From the NCBI RefSeq assembly GCF_024105635.1, contig NZ_WYDQ01000001.1, forward strand, positions 2,728,001 through 2,792,000: a DNA stretch of 64,000 bases, given 5' to 3'. The notes beneath the pieces are model-generated. The model was not told the origin of the DNA, ran no database searches, and saw only the letters and a list, made by a program, of their open reading frames with translations. Origin of the DNA: Oceanicola sp. 502str15. GTDB taxonomy: Bacteria; Pseudomonadota; Alphaproteobacteria; Rhodobacterales; Rhodobacteraceae. Shown here piece after piece: positions 44,907 through 54,518 of the stretch (position 1 is the stretch's first letter; every line of letters starts with the position of its first letter). Made by a program: the position numbers and the translations under genes.

Positions 44907-46148
44907 TCAGCCTGCCGGAATGGTCAGCCTTTGCCCCGGGCGTATCTGGTCCGGGCTGGCGAGGGCCGCCCGGTTTGCCTCGAAAATATCGGTGTAGCGC
45001 GAGGTCACGCCGTAGAAGCGGTAGGCGATGGCCGCAAGGCTGTCGCCCCGCCGCACCGTATAGGTCGCCGCCTTGCTCAGCCGTGTGTGCGGCCGCGGCA
45101 CCGGCCCGCCCGCCGCGCTGCCGGTCACGCCGACCGCCGTCGACACCGTGACCAGCGCATTCAGCACCAGCCACGAGTCCACCTGCCCGTCGGGCCGGAT
45201 CAGGGCCGCCGGGGCGTCGAGCTGCCCCGAGGCCGAAAGCTCGTCGATCAGCGCCATCAGGTAGTCGTCCGAGCGGCCTTCCTCGATCGCCTGCGCCACC
45301 ACCTGCTCCAGCGTCACCGGCCCCGTGCCCTCTGCCAACCGCCGGTCGGCGCCAATCGCGCCAAGGCCCTGCAGCACGTAGTCGGTCGACCATTTCTGCG
45401 CGTCTTCCAGCGCCGTCGTCACCTTGCGCGGGCCCTTGCCGAGGCCGACGAGCACGTAATCCGTGGTCCATCCTGCCCGGTCCTGCCGCGCCAGCCCCGA
45501 CGAATGGCTCGCCACGAAGCCCCGCTGCGAGCCCGTATCGGCCACCGGTTCCTGCGGCAGATCATGCCCCAAGCCGGAGAGCACGCTGGCGCTCAGGCTG
45601 CGCATGTCGCCACGCTCTGCTGGCACCTCAGCCACCACTTCGGCCACAACCTCGGACTCCGGGGCCGGTGCCGCCTCCTCTGCCGTCTCTTCCACCGCAG
45701 GCTCCGTCCTGCCCACCGGGAAAGCCGCCATATCGGCCCGCCCCGGCTCGGTCGCGGCCCTGCTCACCTCAACCGGCTCTTCGACCTGTGCAGCCTCTGC
45801 AACCTCCGGCTCGCCCGCAGGCTCAACCACGGTCTCCGCCTCAATCTCATCCTCAACCGGCGCAGCCGACTCGGCCACCGCCTCCGGCGCCACATCGTCC
45901 GGCTCGGGCGCTGCCTCTGCCACCTCCGGCGCGGCAACCGCCTGCTCCACCGGCTCGGGCGTCAACGCAGGCTCCACGCGCTCCATCGTCGACAGGCCCG
46001 CCACCAGCCCGCCACCGCGCAGCATGTCCCCGGTCGAGGCGATCGGCGCCGAAACGTCGGCCCCCTCGCGCCCCACCCCGGGCATGAACAGCACCGCGGC
46101 AAGCGTCGCCGTCAGCAGGGCCGAGGCCGTCACCAGCGCTCTGAACAT
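44907..46148 (-). CDS. LysM-domain membrane-anchored protein
   Basis: A 413-residue protein with an N-terminal hydrophobic anchor (ALVTASALLTATLAAVLFMPGV), a 170-residue Ala/Glu/Val-rich low-complexity stretch, a middle part with WTTDYVLVGLG and WSTDYVLQGLG repeats, and a C-terminal LysM domain (YTVRRGDSLAAIAYRFYGVTSRYTDIFEANRA) that binds peptidoglycan. ATG 46148 with GGGGG upstream is preferred over ATG 46166. It probably acts in the periplasm. The rhodanese-like gene lies just upstream on the same strand (23 bases), so the two are likely an operon. Confidence 0.82.
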   Translation of the reverse strand: MFRALVTASALLTATLAAVLFMPGVGREGADVSAPIASTGDMLRGGGLVAGLSTMERVEPALTPEPVEQAVAAPEVAEAAPEPDDVAPEAVAESAAPVEDEIEAETVVEPAGEPEVAEAAQVEEPVEVSRAATEPGRADMAAFPVGRTEPAVEETAEEAAPAPESEVVAEVVAEVPAERGDMRSLSASVLSGLGHDLPQEPVADTGSQRGFVASHSSGLARQDRAGWTTDYVLVGLGKGPRKVTTALEDAQKWSTDYVLQGLGAIGADRRLAEGTGPVTLEQVVAQAIEEGRSDDYLMALIDELSASGQLDAPAALIRPDGQVDSWLVLNALVTVSTAVGVTGSAAGGPVPRPHTRLSKAATYTVRRGDSLAAIAYRFYGVTSRYTDIFEANRAALASPDQIRPGQRLTIPAG

Positions 46149-46171
46149 GTTGTCTTGCCCCCGCATCTCGG

Positions 46172-46789
46172 TCAGGGCTGCGCGACGGTGAGGCCGAGCA
46201 GCGACCACACCTGCAGGCCACCGCGATAGTAGCTCAGCTTCTCCGCCGGATACCCCGCCGACGCCAGGTTGCTGATCGCCCGCGCCGACTGGTCGCACCA
46301 CGGGCCGGAGCAGAACATCGTCAGCTCCATCGCACCGGCAAAGTCGAGCCCCCCGCCGGGCAGCTCCACCGCGCCCAGCGCCTTCAGGATCTCGTCACGG
46401 TAGGGGTTCTTCGGGTCGAGGGTCGAGTAGGGCACGTTCACCGCGCCCGGAATGGTGCCCTTCAGGAAGGTCTCGGGCATCCGGCTGTCCAGCAACAGCC
46501 CGGTGCCATTGGCCACTTCGCCTTCGAGGAAGGAGATCACCTCGAGTTCGCCCACGGTCTTCACGCCCTCGGCAGCCTCGTTGGGCTGGATGCAGGCCGG
46601 CGGGCAGTTCTGTGCCAGCTCCTCGCTCAGGCCCGATCCCGCCACCGGCTCCCGCTCGATGGTGATCGCTTCGCCCTTGAGGTCGAAGCTCTTCGACAGG
46701 ATGTCCTCGGTAATCCAGAGCGGCTCCGCCCCGAGGCCGGAAGCCCCAAAGGCAAACCCCGCCGCAATCGCTAACGCGGCCAAGCGCAT
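46172..46789 (-). CDS. periplasmic rhodanese-like protein
   Basis: A 205-residue protein with signal peptide MRLAALAIAAGFAFGASG and a rhodanese domain. LLLDSRMPETFLKGTIPGAVNVPYS is the CH2A-type element, and the active-site loop FCSGPWCDQSARAI holds the expected catalytic cysteine. A cysteine pair in NCPPACIQPN precedes the domain. Such proteins handle sulfur or bind substrates without catalysis. ATG 46789 is chosen because GGGGGA lies upstream; an ATG 11 codons earlier has no ribosome site. Confidence 0.83.
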   Translation of the reverse strand: MRLAALAIAAGFAFGASGLGAEPLWITEDILSKSFDLKGEAITIEREPVAGSGLSEELAQNCPPACIQPNEAAEGVKTVGELEVISFLEGEVANGTGLLLDSRMPETFLKGTIPGAVNVPYSTLDPKNPYRDEILKALGAVELPGGGLDFAGAMELTMFCSGPWCDQSARAISNLASAGYPAEKLSYYRGGLQVWSLLGLTVAQP

Positions 46790-47112
46790 GACACGTCCCC
46801 CAATCCTCACTGCGCCCTTCATAGTATGCTGGCAGGCGGGTGCAGCGTTTAGAAATTACCCCAAAATCTAGCGGCTTTCCGCCGATTTGGTCAATATGAA
46901 GTGTGGCCCACAGGATACGGTGTGGCCAAAAAACATGGGTTATCGAGTCGTTTCAGGCACTTAACACCTGCACAAATTTGCGCCCCCAACCGATTTTGCC
47001 CGCTCCTGCGGCCCAAGGCCCTGCCCCGGGGTCAGATCGCGGGTGTTTCCGGCTGGTTTCGCGGTGGGTTCGGGGTGGGTTCGGGGTGGTTCCGGGGGTG
47101 ACGCGGGCCGCT
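46790..47112. other. 323-base gap between rhodanese-like gene and folC
   Basis: No convincing gene; a 66-codon frame (46901-47101) merely translates the G-rich repeat. It should hold the promoter of the rhodanese gene and the 3' end of folC. Contents: an imperfect hairpin at 46861-46890 (CCAAAATC...GATTTGG), a direct repeat GTGTGGCC at 46901 and 46920, and G-tracts at 47066-47098. Confidence 0.55.
47066..47098 (+). repeat. short G-rich tandem repeat with G-quadruplex pattern
   Basis: G-tracts at 47066-47068, 47072-47075, 47077-47079, 47083-47086 and 47094-47098 on the plus strand give loops of 3, 1 and 3 bases, meeting the usual G3+N1-7 rule. The underlying unit is about GGGTTCGGGGT. It lies 15 bases beyond the folC stop. 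Confidence 0.6.
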
Positions 47113-48360
47113 CTAGGCCCGATTGCCCAGCACTGCGCCCGCAAGGTAGAGCGAGCCGCAGATGACCACCCGCGCGCCGGGGCGTTCAAGGGCAATATGG
47201 GCCAACGCCGCCTCCAGGTCGGGGGCATCCTGCGCCGTCAGGCCCAGCCGTTCCGAGGCCCGCGCGATCGACTCCGGCGGGTGCGCCTTGGGCTCGCCGG
47301 GGATCGGCACCGCCACGAGGGCCGCGGCGATCTTTGCCAGCGGCGCCAGAAAGTCCTTCGGCTTGCGGTTGGCGAGCATCGCCACCACCAGCACCGTCTC
47401 GCGCGGTGGCAGTTCGGCCAGACCGGCGGCAAGCACATGGGCCGCTGCCGGGTTGTGGCCGCCGTCGAGCCACAGCTCCAGCCCGTTCCTGTCGTCGAGC
47501 CGCTGCATCCGGGCCGGCCACTCTGCCTTCAGCATCGCCGCTTCGGCTGCCGCCTCGCCCTGCCCGAGCGCCCGCAGCGCCACCACGGCAATCCCGGCAT
47601 TGGCCACCTGGTGCGGCCCGCGCAGCACCGGCGGGGGCAGATCGACAAGGCCGGTCTCGTCCTGCACCACCAGCCGCCCGTGATCGAGCTGCCCGTGCCA
47701 ATGCTGGCCCTCGACCAGAAGCGTCGCGCCGGTGCGCGCCGCCTCGCGTTCGATCACCGCCTCCGCGGCCTCTTCCTGCCGGGCCACCACGGCCCGCACC
47801 CCGCGCTTGAGGATGCCCGCCTTTTCGCCCGCAATCTCTTCCAGCGTCTCGCCCAGATATTCCTGGTGATCCAGCGCCACCGGGGTGATGACGCACAGCG
47901 CCGGGGTGTCGATCACATTGGTCGCATCCAGCCGCCCGCCCAGCCCCACTTCGAGCAGGCACCAGTCCGCCGGGGTACGGGCCATCGCCACGATCCCCGC
48001 CGCCGTCGTCGCCTCGAAAAAGGTGATCTCCTCGCTGCCATTGGCCTCGATCACCTCTTCCAGCACCTCGCAGAGCGCCGCCTCGGAAATCTCCTCGCCC
48101 GCCAGCCGGATGCGCTCGTGAAACCGCACCAGATGCGGCGAGGTATAGGCGTGCACCCGGCTCCCCGCGCCCTCCAGCCCGGCCCGCAGCATCGCCTGCA
48201 CCGAGCCTTTGCCATTGGTGCCCGCGATATGCACAACCGGCGGCAGGCGCCGCTCGGGGTTGCCCAGCGCCGCCAGCAGCCGGTGCATCCGGCCCAATGT
48301 CAGATCTATTTCCGCCGGGTGAAGCCGCATGAGCCGCTCCAGCAAGGCTGCGCTGTTCAC
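47113..48360 (-). CDS. folC: bifunctional folylpolyglutamate/dihydrofolate synthase
   Basis: FolC adds glutamate to dihydropteroate and folates; 415 residues. The Mur-ligase-type P loop HIAGTNGKGSVQAMLRAGL is at residues 46-64, YTSPHLVRFHERIRL follows, ATNVIDTPALCVITPVALDHQEYLG is the central block, and WLDGGHNPAAAHVLAAGL the C-terminal ligand site. Its start overlaps the accD stop by four bases, the accD-folC operon widespread in proteobacteria. Confidence 0.95.
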   Translation of the reverse strand: MNSAALLERLMRLHPAEIDLTLGRMHRLLAALGNPERRLPPVVHIAGTNGKGSVQAMLRAGLEGAGSRVHAYTSPHLVRFHERIRLAGEEISEAALCEVLEEVIEANGSEEITFFEATTAAGIVAMARTPADWCLLEVGLGGRLDATNVIDTPALCVITPVALDHQEYLGETLEEIAGEKAGILKRGVRAVVARQEEAAEAVIEREAARTGATLLVEGQHWHGQLDHGRLVVQDETGLVDLPPPVLRGPHQVANAGIAVVALRALGQGEAAAEAAMLKAEWPARMQRLDDRNGLELWLDGGHNPAAAHVLAAGLAELPPRETVLVVAMLANRKPKDFLAPLAKIAAALVAVPIPGEPKAHPPESIARASERLGLTAQDAPDLEAALAHIALERPGARVVICGSLYLAGAVLGNRA

Positions 48361-49337
48361 TTCTTCTGCTCTTCCATCGGCGCGGCCTTGGCGGGCGCGG
48401 CCTCCGGTGCGGGGGCCTTGGCCTCCGGCGCGGGCAGCGCGGCCTCCGCGGCCGGCTCGGGGGCAGGCAGATCACCGGCCACCGGTGGCTCCAGCCCCAT
48501 CAGCATCCGGCAGAGCGAGACCAGCTCTTCCTTGATCGCCTTGCGATGCGTCACCCGGTCGAGCATCCCGTGATCCAGCAGGTATTCCGCCCGCTGGAAG
48601 CCCTCGGGAAGCTGCTCGCGGATGGTCTGCTCGATCACGCGGCTGCCGGCAAAGCCGATCAGCGCGTTCGGCTCGGCAATGTGGATATCGCCCAGCATCG
48701 CGTAAGAGGCCGTCACCCCGCCCGTCGTCGGGTGGGTGAGCACCACGATGTAGGGCAGCCCCGCCTCCTTCAGCATCTGGATCGCCACGGTGGTGCGCGG
48801 CATCTGCATCAGGGCCAGAATGCCCTCCTGCATCCGCGCCCCGCCCGCGGCCGAAAACACGATGAAGGGCCGCTTCAGCGCAATCGCGCGCTCGGCCCCG
48901 GCAATGAAGGCATTGCCCACATACATGCTCATCGACCCGCCGATGAAGCTGAAATCCTGCGCCGCGGCCACAACCGGCGTGCGCCCGATCTCGCCCTCGC
49001 CCACCAGCATCGCCTCATGCTCGCCGGTCGCCCGCTGGGCCGCCTTCAGCCGGTCCGGGTAGCGTTTCTGGTCGCGGAACATGAGCGGGTCCGCCACCGG
49101 CTCGGGAACTTTCACCTCGGTGAAGATGCCGCCGTCAAACAGCGCGTTGAACCGCTCGCGCGGGGTGAACTGCATGTGATGGTCGCAGCTCGTGCAGACA
49201 TTCAGATTGTCGGTCAGCTCGCGGTGAAACAGCATGGTGCCGCACTCGGGGCACTTCTTCCACAGGTTCTCGGGCACCTCGCGCCGCGAGAACAGCGAGT
49301 TGATCTTGGGTCGGACGTAGTTGGAGATCCAGTTCAT
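48357..49337 (-). CDS. accD: acetyl-CoA carboxylase carboxyltransferase subunit beta
   Basis: AccD, the beta half of the carboxyltransferase that makes malonyl-CoA; 326 residues. The N-terminal zinc ribbon has KKCPECGTMLF and NVCTSCDHH; the crotonase-like core includes GGSMSMYVGNAFIAGAERA and FSAAGGARMQEGILALMQM. The final 40 residues are an Ala/Pro/Glu-rich tail (LPAPEPAAEAALPAPEAK), longer than in E. coli. It is the first gene of the operon with folC. Confidence 0.95.
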   Translation of the reverse strand: MNWISNYVRPKINSLFSRREVPENLWKKCPECGTMLFHRELTDNLNVCTSCDHHMQFTPRERFNALFDGGIFTEVKVPEPVADPLMFRDQKRYPDRLKAAQRATGEHEAMLVGEGEIGRTPVVAAAQDFSFIGGSMSMYVGNAFIAGAERAIALKRPFIVFSAAGGARMQEGILALMQMPRTTVAIQMLKEAGLPYIVVLTHPTTGGVTASYAMLGDIHIAEPNALIGFAGSRVIEQTIREQLPEGFQRAEYLLDHGMLDRVTHRKAIKEELVSLCRMLMGLEPPVAGDLPAPEPAAEAALPAPEAKAPAPEAAPAKAAPMEEQKK

Positions 49338-49401
49338 CGCACCTTCCGGGGGCTGCCTGCTGCTGCCCCCGTGAGATAGGCCGGGCGCGGCAGAATTGCA
49401 A

Positions 49402-50565
49402 TCAACCCCGCCTGTGGGCGATCACGGCGGCACCAAGCGCGGCGAGCGCGAGCGCCAGAAGGGTGGCCAGCAGCATGGCCGGGGTCGGGCGGGTGGCCAC
49501 CAACGCGGCCACGCCCGCCGTCACCACCGCGCCCAGCGCCACCGTGAGCGCCCCGAGCAACCCCGAGGCCGAGCCCGCAAGCCCCTCCACCGCCGCAATC
49601 GCGCCCGCGTTCGAGGAGGGCATCGTCAGCCCGTTGCCCAGCCCCACGAACATCACCGAGGCCACCAGCCCCGGGGCCGAAAGCGGCCCGATCGCCAGCG
49701 CCCAGATCAGCCCGCCCGCCAGCCCTCCGGCGGCGCAGAGCCGCCCGGCCAGCATCATCCGCGTCAGCCCGGCGCGCTCGGCCAGCCGGGCCGAAACGAA
49801 GGCCCCGCACATGAACCCCCCGGTAATCGCCCCCAGCGCCGCGCCCGTGGCCGCTTCGCCCAGCCCGTAGCGCGCCTCGGATACCGCCGGAAAGCCCGCG
49901 ATATAGCCGTAAAAGCAGGCGGTCGAGAGCGCCGTGCACCCGGCAAAGGCCCAAAAGCCGCCGTCGCCCAACAGCCGCCTTGCGCTGGCCCGCAGCGGCT
50001 CGCGCGGGGCGGGCTTGCGGGTCTCGCCAAAGTCGCGCCAGCACAGCGCCAGCATCAGCGCCCCCGCCACCGCGTAGAGCGCAAAGATCGCGCGCCAGCC
50101 CAGCACCTGCGCCACCACCCCGCCAATGAGCGGGCCCAGCAGCGGTGCCAGCGCCATCGCGCCCGAGATCGTGCCCATGATCGCCGCCGCCTTGCCGGGC
50201 GCTGCCGTGTCGCGCACCACCGCCAGCGTCACCACCCAGCCCGCCGTAATCGCCGCCATCGGCATCCGCCAGCCAAGGAAGGCCCCCGCGCTGCCTGAAA
50301 GCGCCACCCCGCTGGCGGCCACCACGTAGCAGGCCAGCGCGCCCAGCATCACCGGCCGCCGCCCGAACCTGTCCGAAAGCGGCCCCATCACCATCTGCGT
50401 CACCGCCATCACCGCGAGATACCCGGCAATCGCAAGGCTGACCGTGGCATAGCTGGTGCCCAGCTCGGCGGCGATCGCCGGCAGCGCGGGCACGAACATG
50501 TTGAGCGAAACGGTCGACAGACCGGTAAGCAGGATCAGCGTCAATATCCGGGGTGGGCTGCGCAT
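49402..50565 (-). CDS. Bcr/CflA-type multidrug MFS transporter
   Basis: A 387-residue, twelve-span exporter of the DHA1 drug:H+ family. LPAIAAELGTSYATVSLAIAGYLAVMAVTQMVMGPLSDRFGRRPVM contains the motif A loop between spans 2 and 3, typical of Bcr/CflA, and a WRAIFALYAVAGALM segment follows span 5. The start is ATG 50565 just before the first span. The substrate is not predictable. It is a single gene, 64 bases past accD's start on the same strand. Confidence 0.9.
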   Translation of the reverse strand: MRSPPRILTLILLTGLSTVSLNMFVPALPAIAAELGTSYATVSLAIAGYLAVMAVTQMVMGPLSDRFGRRPVMLGALACYVVAASGVALSGSAGAFLGWRMPMAAITAGWVVTLAVVRDTAAPGKAAAIMGTISGAMALAPLLGPLIGGVVAQVLGWRAIFALYAVAGALMLALCWRDFGETRKPAPREPLRASARRLLGDGGFWAFAGCTALSTACFYGYIAGFPAVSEARYGLGEAATGAALGAITGGFMCGAFVSARLAERAGLTRMMLAGRLCAAGGLAGGLIWALAIGPLSAPGLVASVMFVGLGNGLTMPSSNAGAIAAVEGLAGSASGLLGALTVALGAVVTAGVAALVATRPTPAMLLATLLALALAALGAAVIAHRRG

Positions 50566-50714
50566 TCGCGGCGCTCCTGCGGGCCGAGAAAAAGCCCGGC
50601 ACAGAACGGGCTGGCCGGGCGCTCCGGAAGGCGGCGAGCCGCACATCCACGGCATAGTTTTGGTCTTCTCACCTTTGTCGCCACCCTACATTGCACCCCG
50701 TCCTGACGCAAGAG

Positions 50715-51608
50715 TCAGCGGTCCAGCAAGGCCTTGATGATCCACCAGTTCGCGAAGAGCAGCAGGATCGAAACCATCAGCCCGAGCGACACCATGCCCT
50801 CCTCCGCCAGCCCCCATGGCGTAACGTAAAGCGCAAGCCCGGTGATGGTGCCCTTGATGCTCAGGATGAACAGCGCCAGCAGGTTGTTGGCAAAGTGAAA
50901 GCCCATCGCCGCGCCCAGCGAGCCGGTGCGCTCGGTCAGGTCGGCGGCGACGAGGCCGAAGGCAAAGGCCGAGAGCAGCAGCAGCGGCAGGTTGCGCCCC
51001 GCCTCCGGGTCCCAGTGCAGCAGGCCGAAGCAGAGCGCCGGCAGGGTGAACCACACCCAGCGGGCGGCAAAGCGGGCCGCGAGCTGCTGCATCAGGTAGC
51101 CCCGGAACAGCAGTTCCTCGGCGGCGATCTGCAAGAAGAGCAGCGGCAAGGCGAGCGGCAGCCACATCAGCCAGCGCCCCGGCTCCATGTTGGCCACCGG
51201 CGGCCAGATCATCGCGCTCGCCAGCATCAGCACGCCAAAGACCCCCGCGACCACGGCAAAGGCGGTCACGAAGCCCCGCCACCACTCGCCCCACGGCCCG
51301 ATCAGCGTTCCGGGGCCGCGAAAATGCAGCGCAGCGGCGGCCAGCACCGGCCCCAGCGCCATGCCCCCGAAGGTCAGCAGAAGCAGCGCCACCGAGCCCG
51401 GCATCCGCCCGACCTGCAACTCCTGGAAAAACGGCATCACGCCCCAGAGCCCCTGCTCCGCGGCCACCAGCCCCACCGCGCCGCCCAGCACCAGCAGCGA
51501 CCAGGAGACATAGATGAACAGGATCAGCAGCACGCCCAGCAGCAGCCGCCAGATCTGCGGGTAGACCCTCGCAGGCACCAGCATCGCCGTGAATTCCGGA
51601 TGTCTCAT
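50715..51608 (-). CDS. CPBP-family intramembrane protease homologue, copy A
   Basis: A 297-residue membrane protein with about eight spans and the CPBP (Abi/Rce1-like) motifs AAEELLFRGYLMQ (motif 1, Glu-Glu), FGLLHW (motif 2 histidine) and GFHFANN (motif 3). The family includes eukaryotic CAAX prenyl proteases and bacterial immunity or anti-sigma proteases. The start is ATG 51608, with GGGGAA upstream. It lies next to a second CPBP gene of similar size. Confidence 0.88.
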   Translation of the reverse strand: MRHPEFTAMLVPARVYPQIWRLLLGVLLILFIYVSWSLLVLGGAVGLVAAEQGLWGVMPFFQELQVGRMPGSVALLLLTFGGMALGPVLAAAALHFRGPGTLIGPWGEWWRGFVTAFAVVAGVFGVLMLASAMIWPPVANMEPGRWLMWLPLALPLLFLQIAAEELLFRGYLMQQLAARFAARWVWFTLPALCFGLLHWDPEAGRNLPLLLLSAFAFGLVAADLTERTGSLGAAMGFHFANNLLALFILSIKGTITGLALYVTPWGLAEEGMVSLGLMVSILLLFANWWIIKALLDR

Positions 51609-51679
51609 CGCCAGTTCCCCGCCTGCACTCTCGGACCTTTTCGGCCACGTTACCCGTTCGCACGGCGATTGCCACACCC

Positions 51680-51701
51680 GTAGGGCGGGACTTGTCCCGC
51701 C
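51680..51701. repeat. dispersed palindromic repeat, copy 2
   Basis: GTAGGGCGGGACTTGTCCCGCC, identical to the copies at 6375 and 51725, between the two CPBP genes. Confidence 0.85.
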
Positions 51702-51724
51702 GCTGCGCGCCATGGGCCGCCTTC

Positions 51725-51746
51725 GTAGGGCGGGACTTGTCCCGCC
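51725..51746. repeat. dispersed palindromic repeat, copy 3
   Basis: The same 22-base element again, 45 bases from copy 2 in direct orientation and 11 bases after the end of CPBP copy B. Confidence 0.85.
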
Positions 51747-51756
51747 GTGCCCCTCC

Positions 51757-52641
51757 TCAGCCCCGGATCGCCACCCGCGCCGCCAGCCATGCGACGAAGA
51801 GCAGGCCGAACTCCAGCGGCATCAGCCCCGGAACCACCCCCGCATCGGCGGCAAAGGGCGTGTGGTACAGCGCCAGCCCCGCCACCGGGCCGGGCACCGC
51901 CACGCCCAGCAGGGCCACGGCGTTGTTCACGATATGCAGGGCCAGCGCCGGGCCGAGGTTGCCCGCCCGCGCCGTCAGGTCGGCGGCGGCCAGCCCGAAG
52001 GCCAGCGCCCAGAGGCAGAACCAAATGGCATTGTCCCCCGCGCTCGACGTCCAGTGCAGCATCGCAAACAGGATCGCGGGCACCGCCATCCATGCAAAGT
52101 TGCCCACCCGGCTGCCCGCCGCGATCTGCTGGGTCAGGTAGCCCCGAAAGAACACCTCTTCCGTCCCCGCCTGCACCGCCACCGCCGCAAGGCCGAGCGG
52201 CAGGTAGAGCATCCAGCGCCCCGTAGGCATCGCCTCGTTGCGCACGATGTCGTAATCCGTCGGCAGCAGCACCATCGCCGCCACGTAGAGCGGCGCCAGC
52301 CAGTAGAGCACCCGAAAGAAATCGCCCGCCGCATGGGCCCCCGGCCCGAACAGGCTCAGAAACCCGCGCCGATGCACCGCCCGCAGCCCGATCGCCAGCG
52401 CCACCGCAAACAGCCCGTGCGAGAACAGCGCCGCCAGCGTGCGCCCCGCCGTGGTCTCGCCCTCCGCCTCGAAGACCGCGCGCACCGCATCCTGCCCGCC
52501 CAGCGCCGCCAGGATGACGAACACCAGCTGCTGCAACATCATCACCGCCAGAAACATCAGCCCCAGCACCGCCCCGATCCGCCAGAGGTCGGGGGTGGTG
52601 CGGGCCGGCGCGACGAACTCGCTCAATCGGTCATATGCCAC
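51757..52641 (-). CDS. CPBP-family intramembrane protease homologue, copy B
   Basis: A 294-residue membrane protein with the same CPBP motifs: GTEEVFFRGYLTQQ, FAMLHW and ALHIVNN. It is similar in size and span pattern to the neighbouring copy A, consistent with an old tandem duplication. The start is taken as GTG 52641 because GGAG lies seven bases upstream and no ATG occurs before the first span. It is divergent from ilvD. Confidence 0.86.
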   Translation of the reverse strand: MAYDRLSEFVAPARTTPDLWRIGAVLGLMFLAVMMLQQLVFVILAALGGQDAVRAVFEAEGETTAGRTLAALFSHGLFAVALAIGLRAVHRRGFLSLFGPGAHAAGDFFRVLYWLAPLYVAAMVLLPTDYDIVRNEAMPTGRWMLYLPLGLAAVAVQAGTEEVFFRGYLTQQIAAGSRVGNFAWMAVPAILFAMLHWTSSAGDNAIWFCLWALAFGLAAADLTARAGNLGPALALHIVNNAVALLGVAVPGPVAGLALYHTPFAADAGVVPGLMPLEFGLLFVAWLAARVAIRG

Positions 52642-52753
52642 GGGTCTGCTCCATCCTGACTGAGATAGGCGAGCGCGCCATGGGGTGCAATCCGGCTTGC
52701 CCCTTGGCCGCGCCGGGACTATTCCCGGAGCGACTGAGACCGGGAGAGAAAAG

Positions 52754-54517
52754 ATGCTGAAACGCCAGGCCGACAAATCCAAACTGCCCAGCCGCCACGT
52801 GACCGAAGGACCGGAGCGCGCGCCGCACCGCTCCTACCTCTACGCCATGGGCCTCTCCGAGGATGAAATTCACCGCCCCCTCGTCGGCGTCGCCACCTGC
52901 TGGAACGAAGCCGCGCCCTGCAACATCTCCCTCAACCGTCAGGCCCAGGCCGTGAAGCTCGGGGTGAAGGCAGCGGCAGGCACGCCGCGCGAGTTCACCA
53001 CCATCACCGTGACGGATGGCATCGCCATGGGCCACGAGGGCATGCGCGCCTCGCTCGCCTCCCGTGAGGCCATCGCCGACACCGTCGAGCTCACCATGCG
53101 CGGCCATTGCTACGATGCCGTCGTCGGCCTCGCGGGCTGCGACAAGTCGCTGCCCGGCATGATGATGGCCATGGTCCGCCTCAACACGCCTTCGGTGTTC
53201 ATCTACGGCGGCTCGATCCTTCCGGGCAAGGCGCCCCAGAACAACGAGATCCCCGAAGATTTCCGCACCCGCGACCTCACCGTGCAAGACATGTTCGAGG
53301 CCGTCGGCCGCCACCAGAACCACGAGATGTCCGATGCCGCGCTCGACATGCTCGAGCGGGTCGCCTGCCCCTCCGCCGGGGCCTGCGGCGGCCAGTTCAC
53401 CGCCAACACCATGGCCTGTGTGTCGGAGGCCATCGGCCTCGCGCTGATGAACTCGTCGGGCATGCCCGCCCCCTACGAGAGCCGCGACCAGTATTCCGAA
53501 GCCTCGGGCCGCGCCGTGATGAACCTCATCGAGCAGAACATCCGCGCCCGTGATGTCGTGACCCGCAAGGCGCTCGAAAACGCCGCCCGCGTGGTCGCCT
53601 GCACCGGCGGCTCCACCAACGCCGGCCTGCACCTTCCCGCCATCGCCCACGAGGCCGGGATCGACTTCTTCCTCGAGGATGTCTGCGACATCTTCCGCGA
53701 AACCCCCTATTTCGTCGATCTCAAGCCCGGCGGCCAATACGTGGCCAAGGATCTCTACGACGCCGGCGGCGTGCCGGTGGTGATGAAGGAGCTGCGCAAG
53801 GCCGGCCTGATCCACGAAGAGTGCATCACCGCCTCCGGCAAGACCATCGGCGAAGAGCTAGACCTCATCACCCGCGAAGCCGACGGCAAGGTGATCTACT
53901 CCATCGAGACCCCGCTGACCAAGACCGGCGGCGTGGTGGGCCTCAAGGGCAACCTCGCCCCCGATGGCGCCATCGTGAAGGTCGCGGGCATCCCCTCGCA
54001 GCACCAGCGCTTCGTCGGCCCGGCCCGCGTGTTCGAGAACGAGGAAGAGGCCTTTGCCGCCGTCAAGGCGCGCGCCTACGAGGAAGGCGAAGTCATCGTC
54101 ATCCGCAACGAAGGCCCCGCCGGTGGGCCGGGGATGCGCGAGATGCTCGCCACCACAGCCGCGCTCTCCGGGCAGGGCATGGGCAAGAAGGTCGCGCTGA
54201 TCACCGATGGCCGCTTCTCCGGGGCCACCCGCGGCTTCTGCGTCGGCCATGTCGGCCCCGAGTCGGCCCACGGCGGCCCGATTGCCCTGATCAAGACCGG
54301 CGATGTCATCACCATCGACGCGGTGAGCGGCGAGCTTTCGGTCGACCTGACCGACGATGAGCTTGCCACCCGCAAGGCCGCATGGCCCGGCCCCCGCAAG
54401 ACCGACTACGCCTCCGGCTCGCTGTGGAAATACGCCCAGCTCGTCGGCTCTGCCAAATACGGCGCGGTCACGCATCCGGGCGCAAAGGAAGAAACCCACA
54501 TCTACATGGACCAGTAA
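52754..54517 (+). CDS. ilvD: dihydroxy-acid dehydratase
   Basis: IlvD makes 2-oxo acids in valine, isoleucine and pantothenate synthesis through an Fe-S cluster; 587 residues. Candidate cluster cysteines are seen in [29 protein letters not shown] and [18 protein letters not shown]; the C-terminal [18 protein letters not shown] is also typical. Length and DKSLPG/ACGG motifs indicate the dehydratase rather than Edd. Start ATG 52754 with GGGAGAG. The next gene begins one base after the stop. Confidence 0.95.
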   Translation: MLKRQADKSKLPSRHVTEGPERAPHRSYLYAMGLSEDEIHRPLVGVATCWNEAAPCNISLNRQAQAVKLGVKAAAGTPREFTTITVTDGIAMGHEGMRASLASREAIADTVELTMRGHCYDAVVGLAGCDKSLPGMMMAMVRLNTPSVFIYGGSILPGKAPQNNEIPEDFRTRDLTVQDMFEAVGRHQNHEMSDAALDMLERVACPSAGACGGQFTANTMACVSEAIGLALMNSSGMPAPYESRDQYSEASGRAVMNLIEQNIRARDVVTRKALENAARVVACTGGSTNAGLHLPAIAHEAGIDFFLEDVCDIFRETPYFVDLKPGGQYVAKDLYDAGGVPVVMKELRKAGLIHEECITASGKTIGEELDLITREADGKVIYSIETPLTKTGGVVGLKGNLAPDGAIVKVAGIPSQHQRFVGPARVFENEEEAFAAVKARAYEEGEVIVIRNEGPAGGPGMREMLATTAALSGQGMGKKVALITDGRFSGATRGFCVGHVGPESAHGGPIALIKTGDVITIDAVSGELSVDLTDDELATRKAAWPGPRKTDYASGSLWKYAQLVGSAKYGAVTHPGAKEETHIYMDQ

Positions 54518-54518
54518 G

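Noticed and set aside
46901..47101. 66-codon ORF ending in Gly/Trp/Phe repeats
   Set aside because: The repeat is simply the translation of the G-rich tandem DNA repeat; the rest has no coding character.
52676..52753. Branched-chain leader peptide before ilvD
   Set aside because: The only short frame ([13 protein letters not shown]...) lacks runs of Ile, Leu or Val codons and runs into ilvD without a hairpin.
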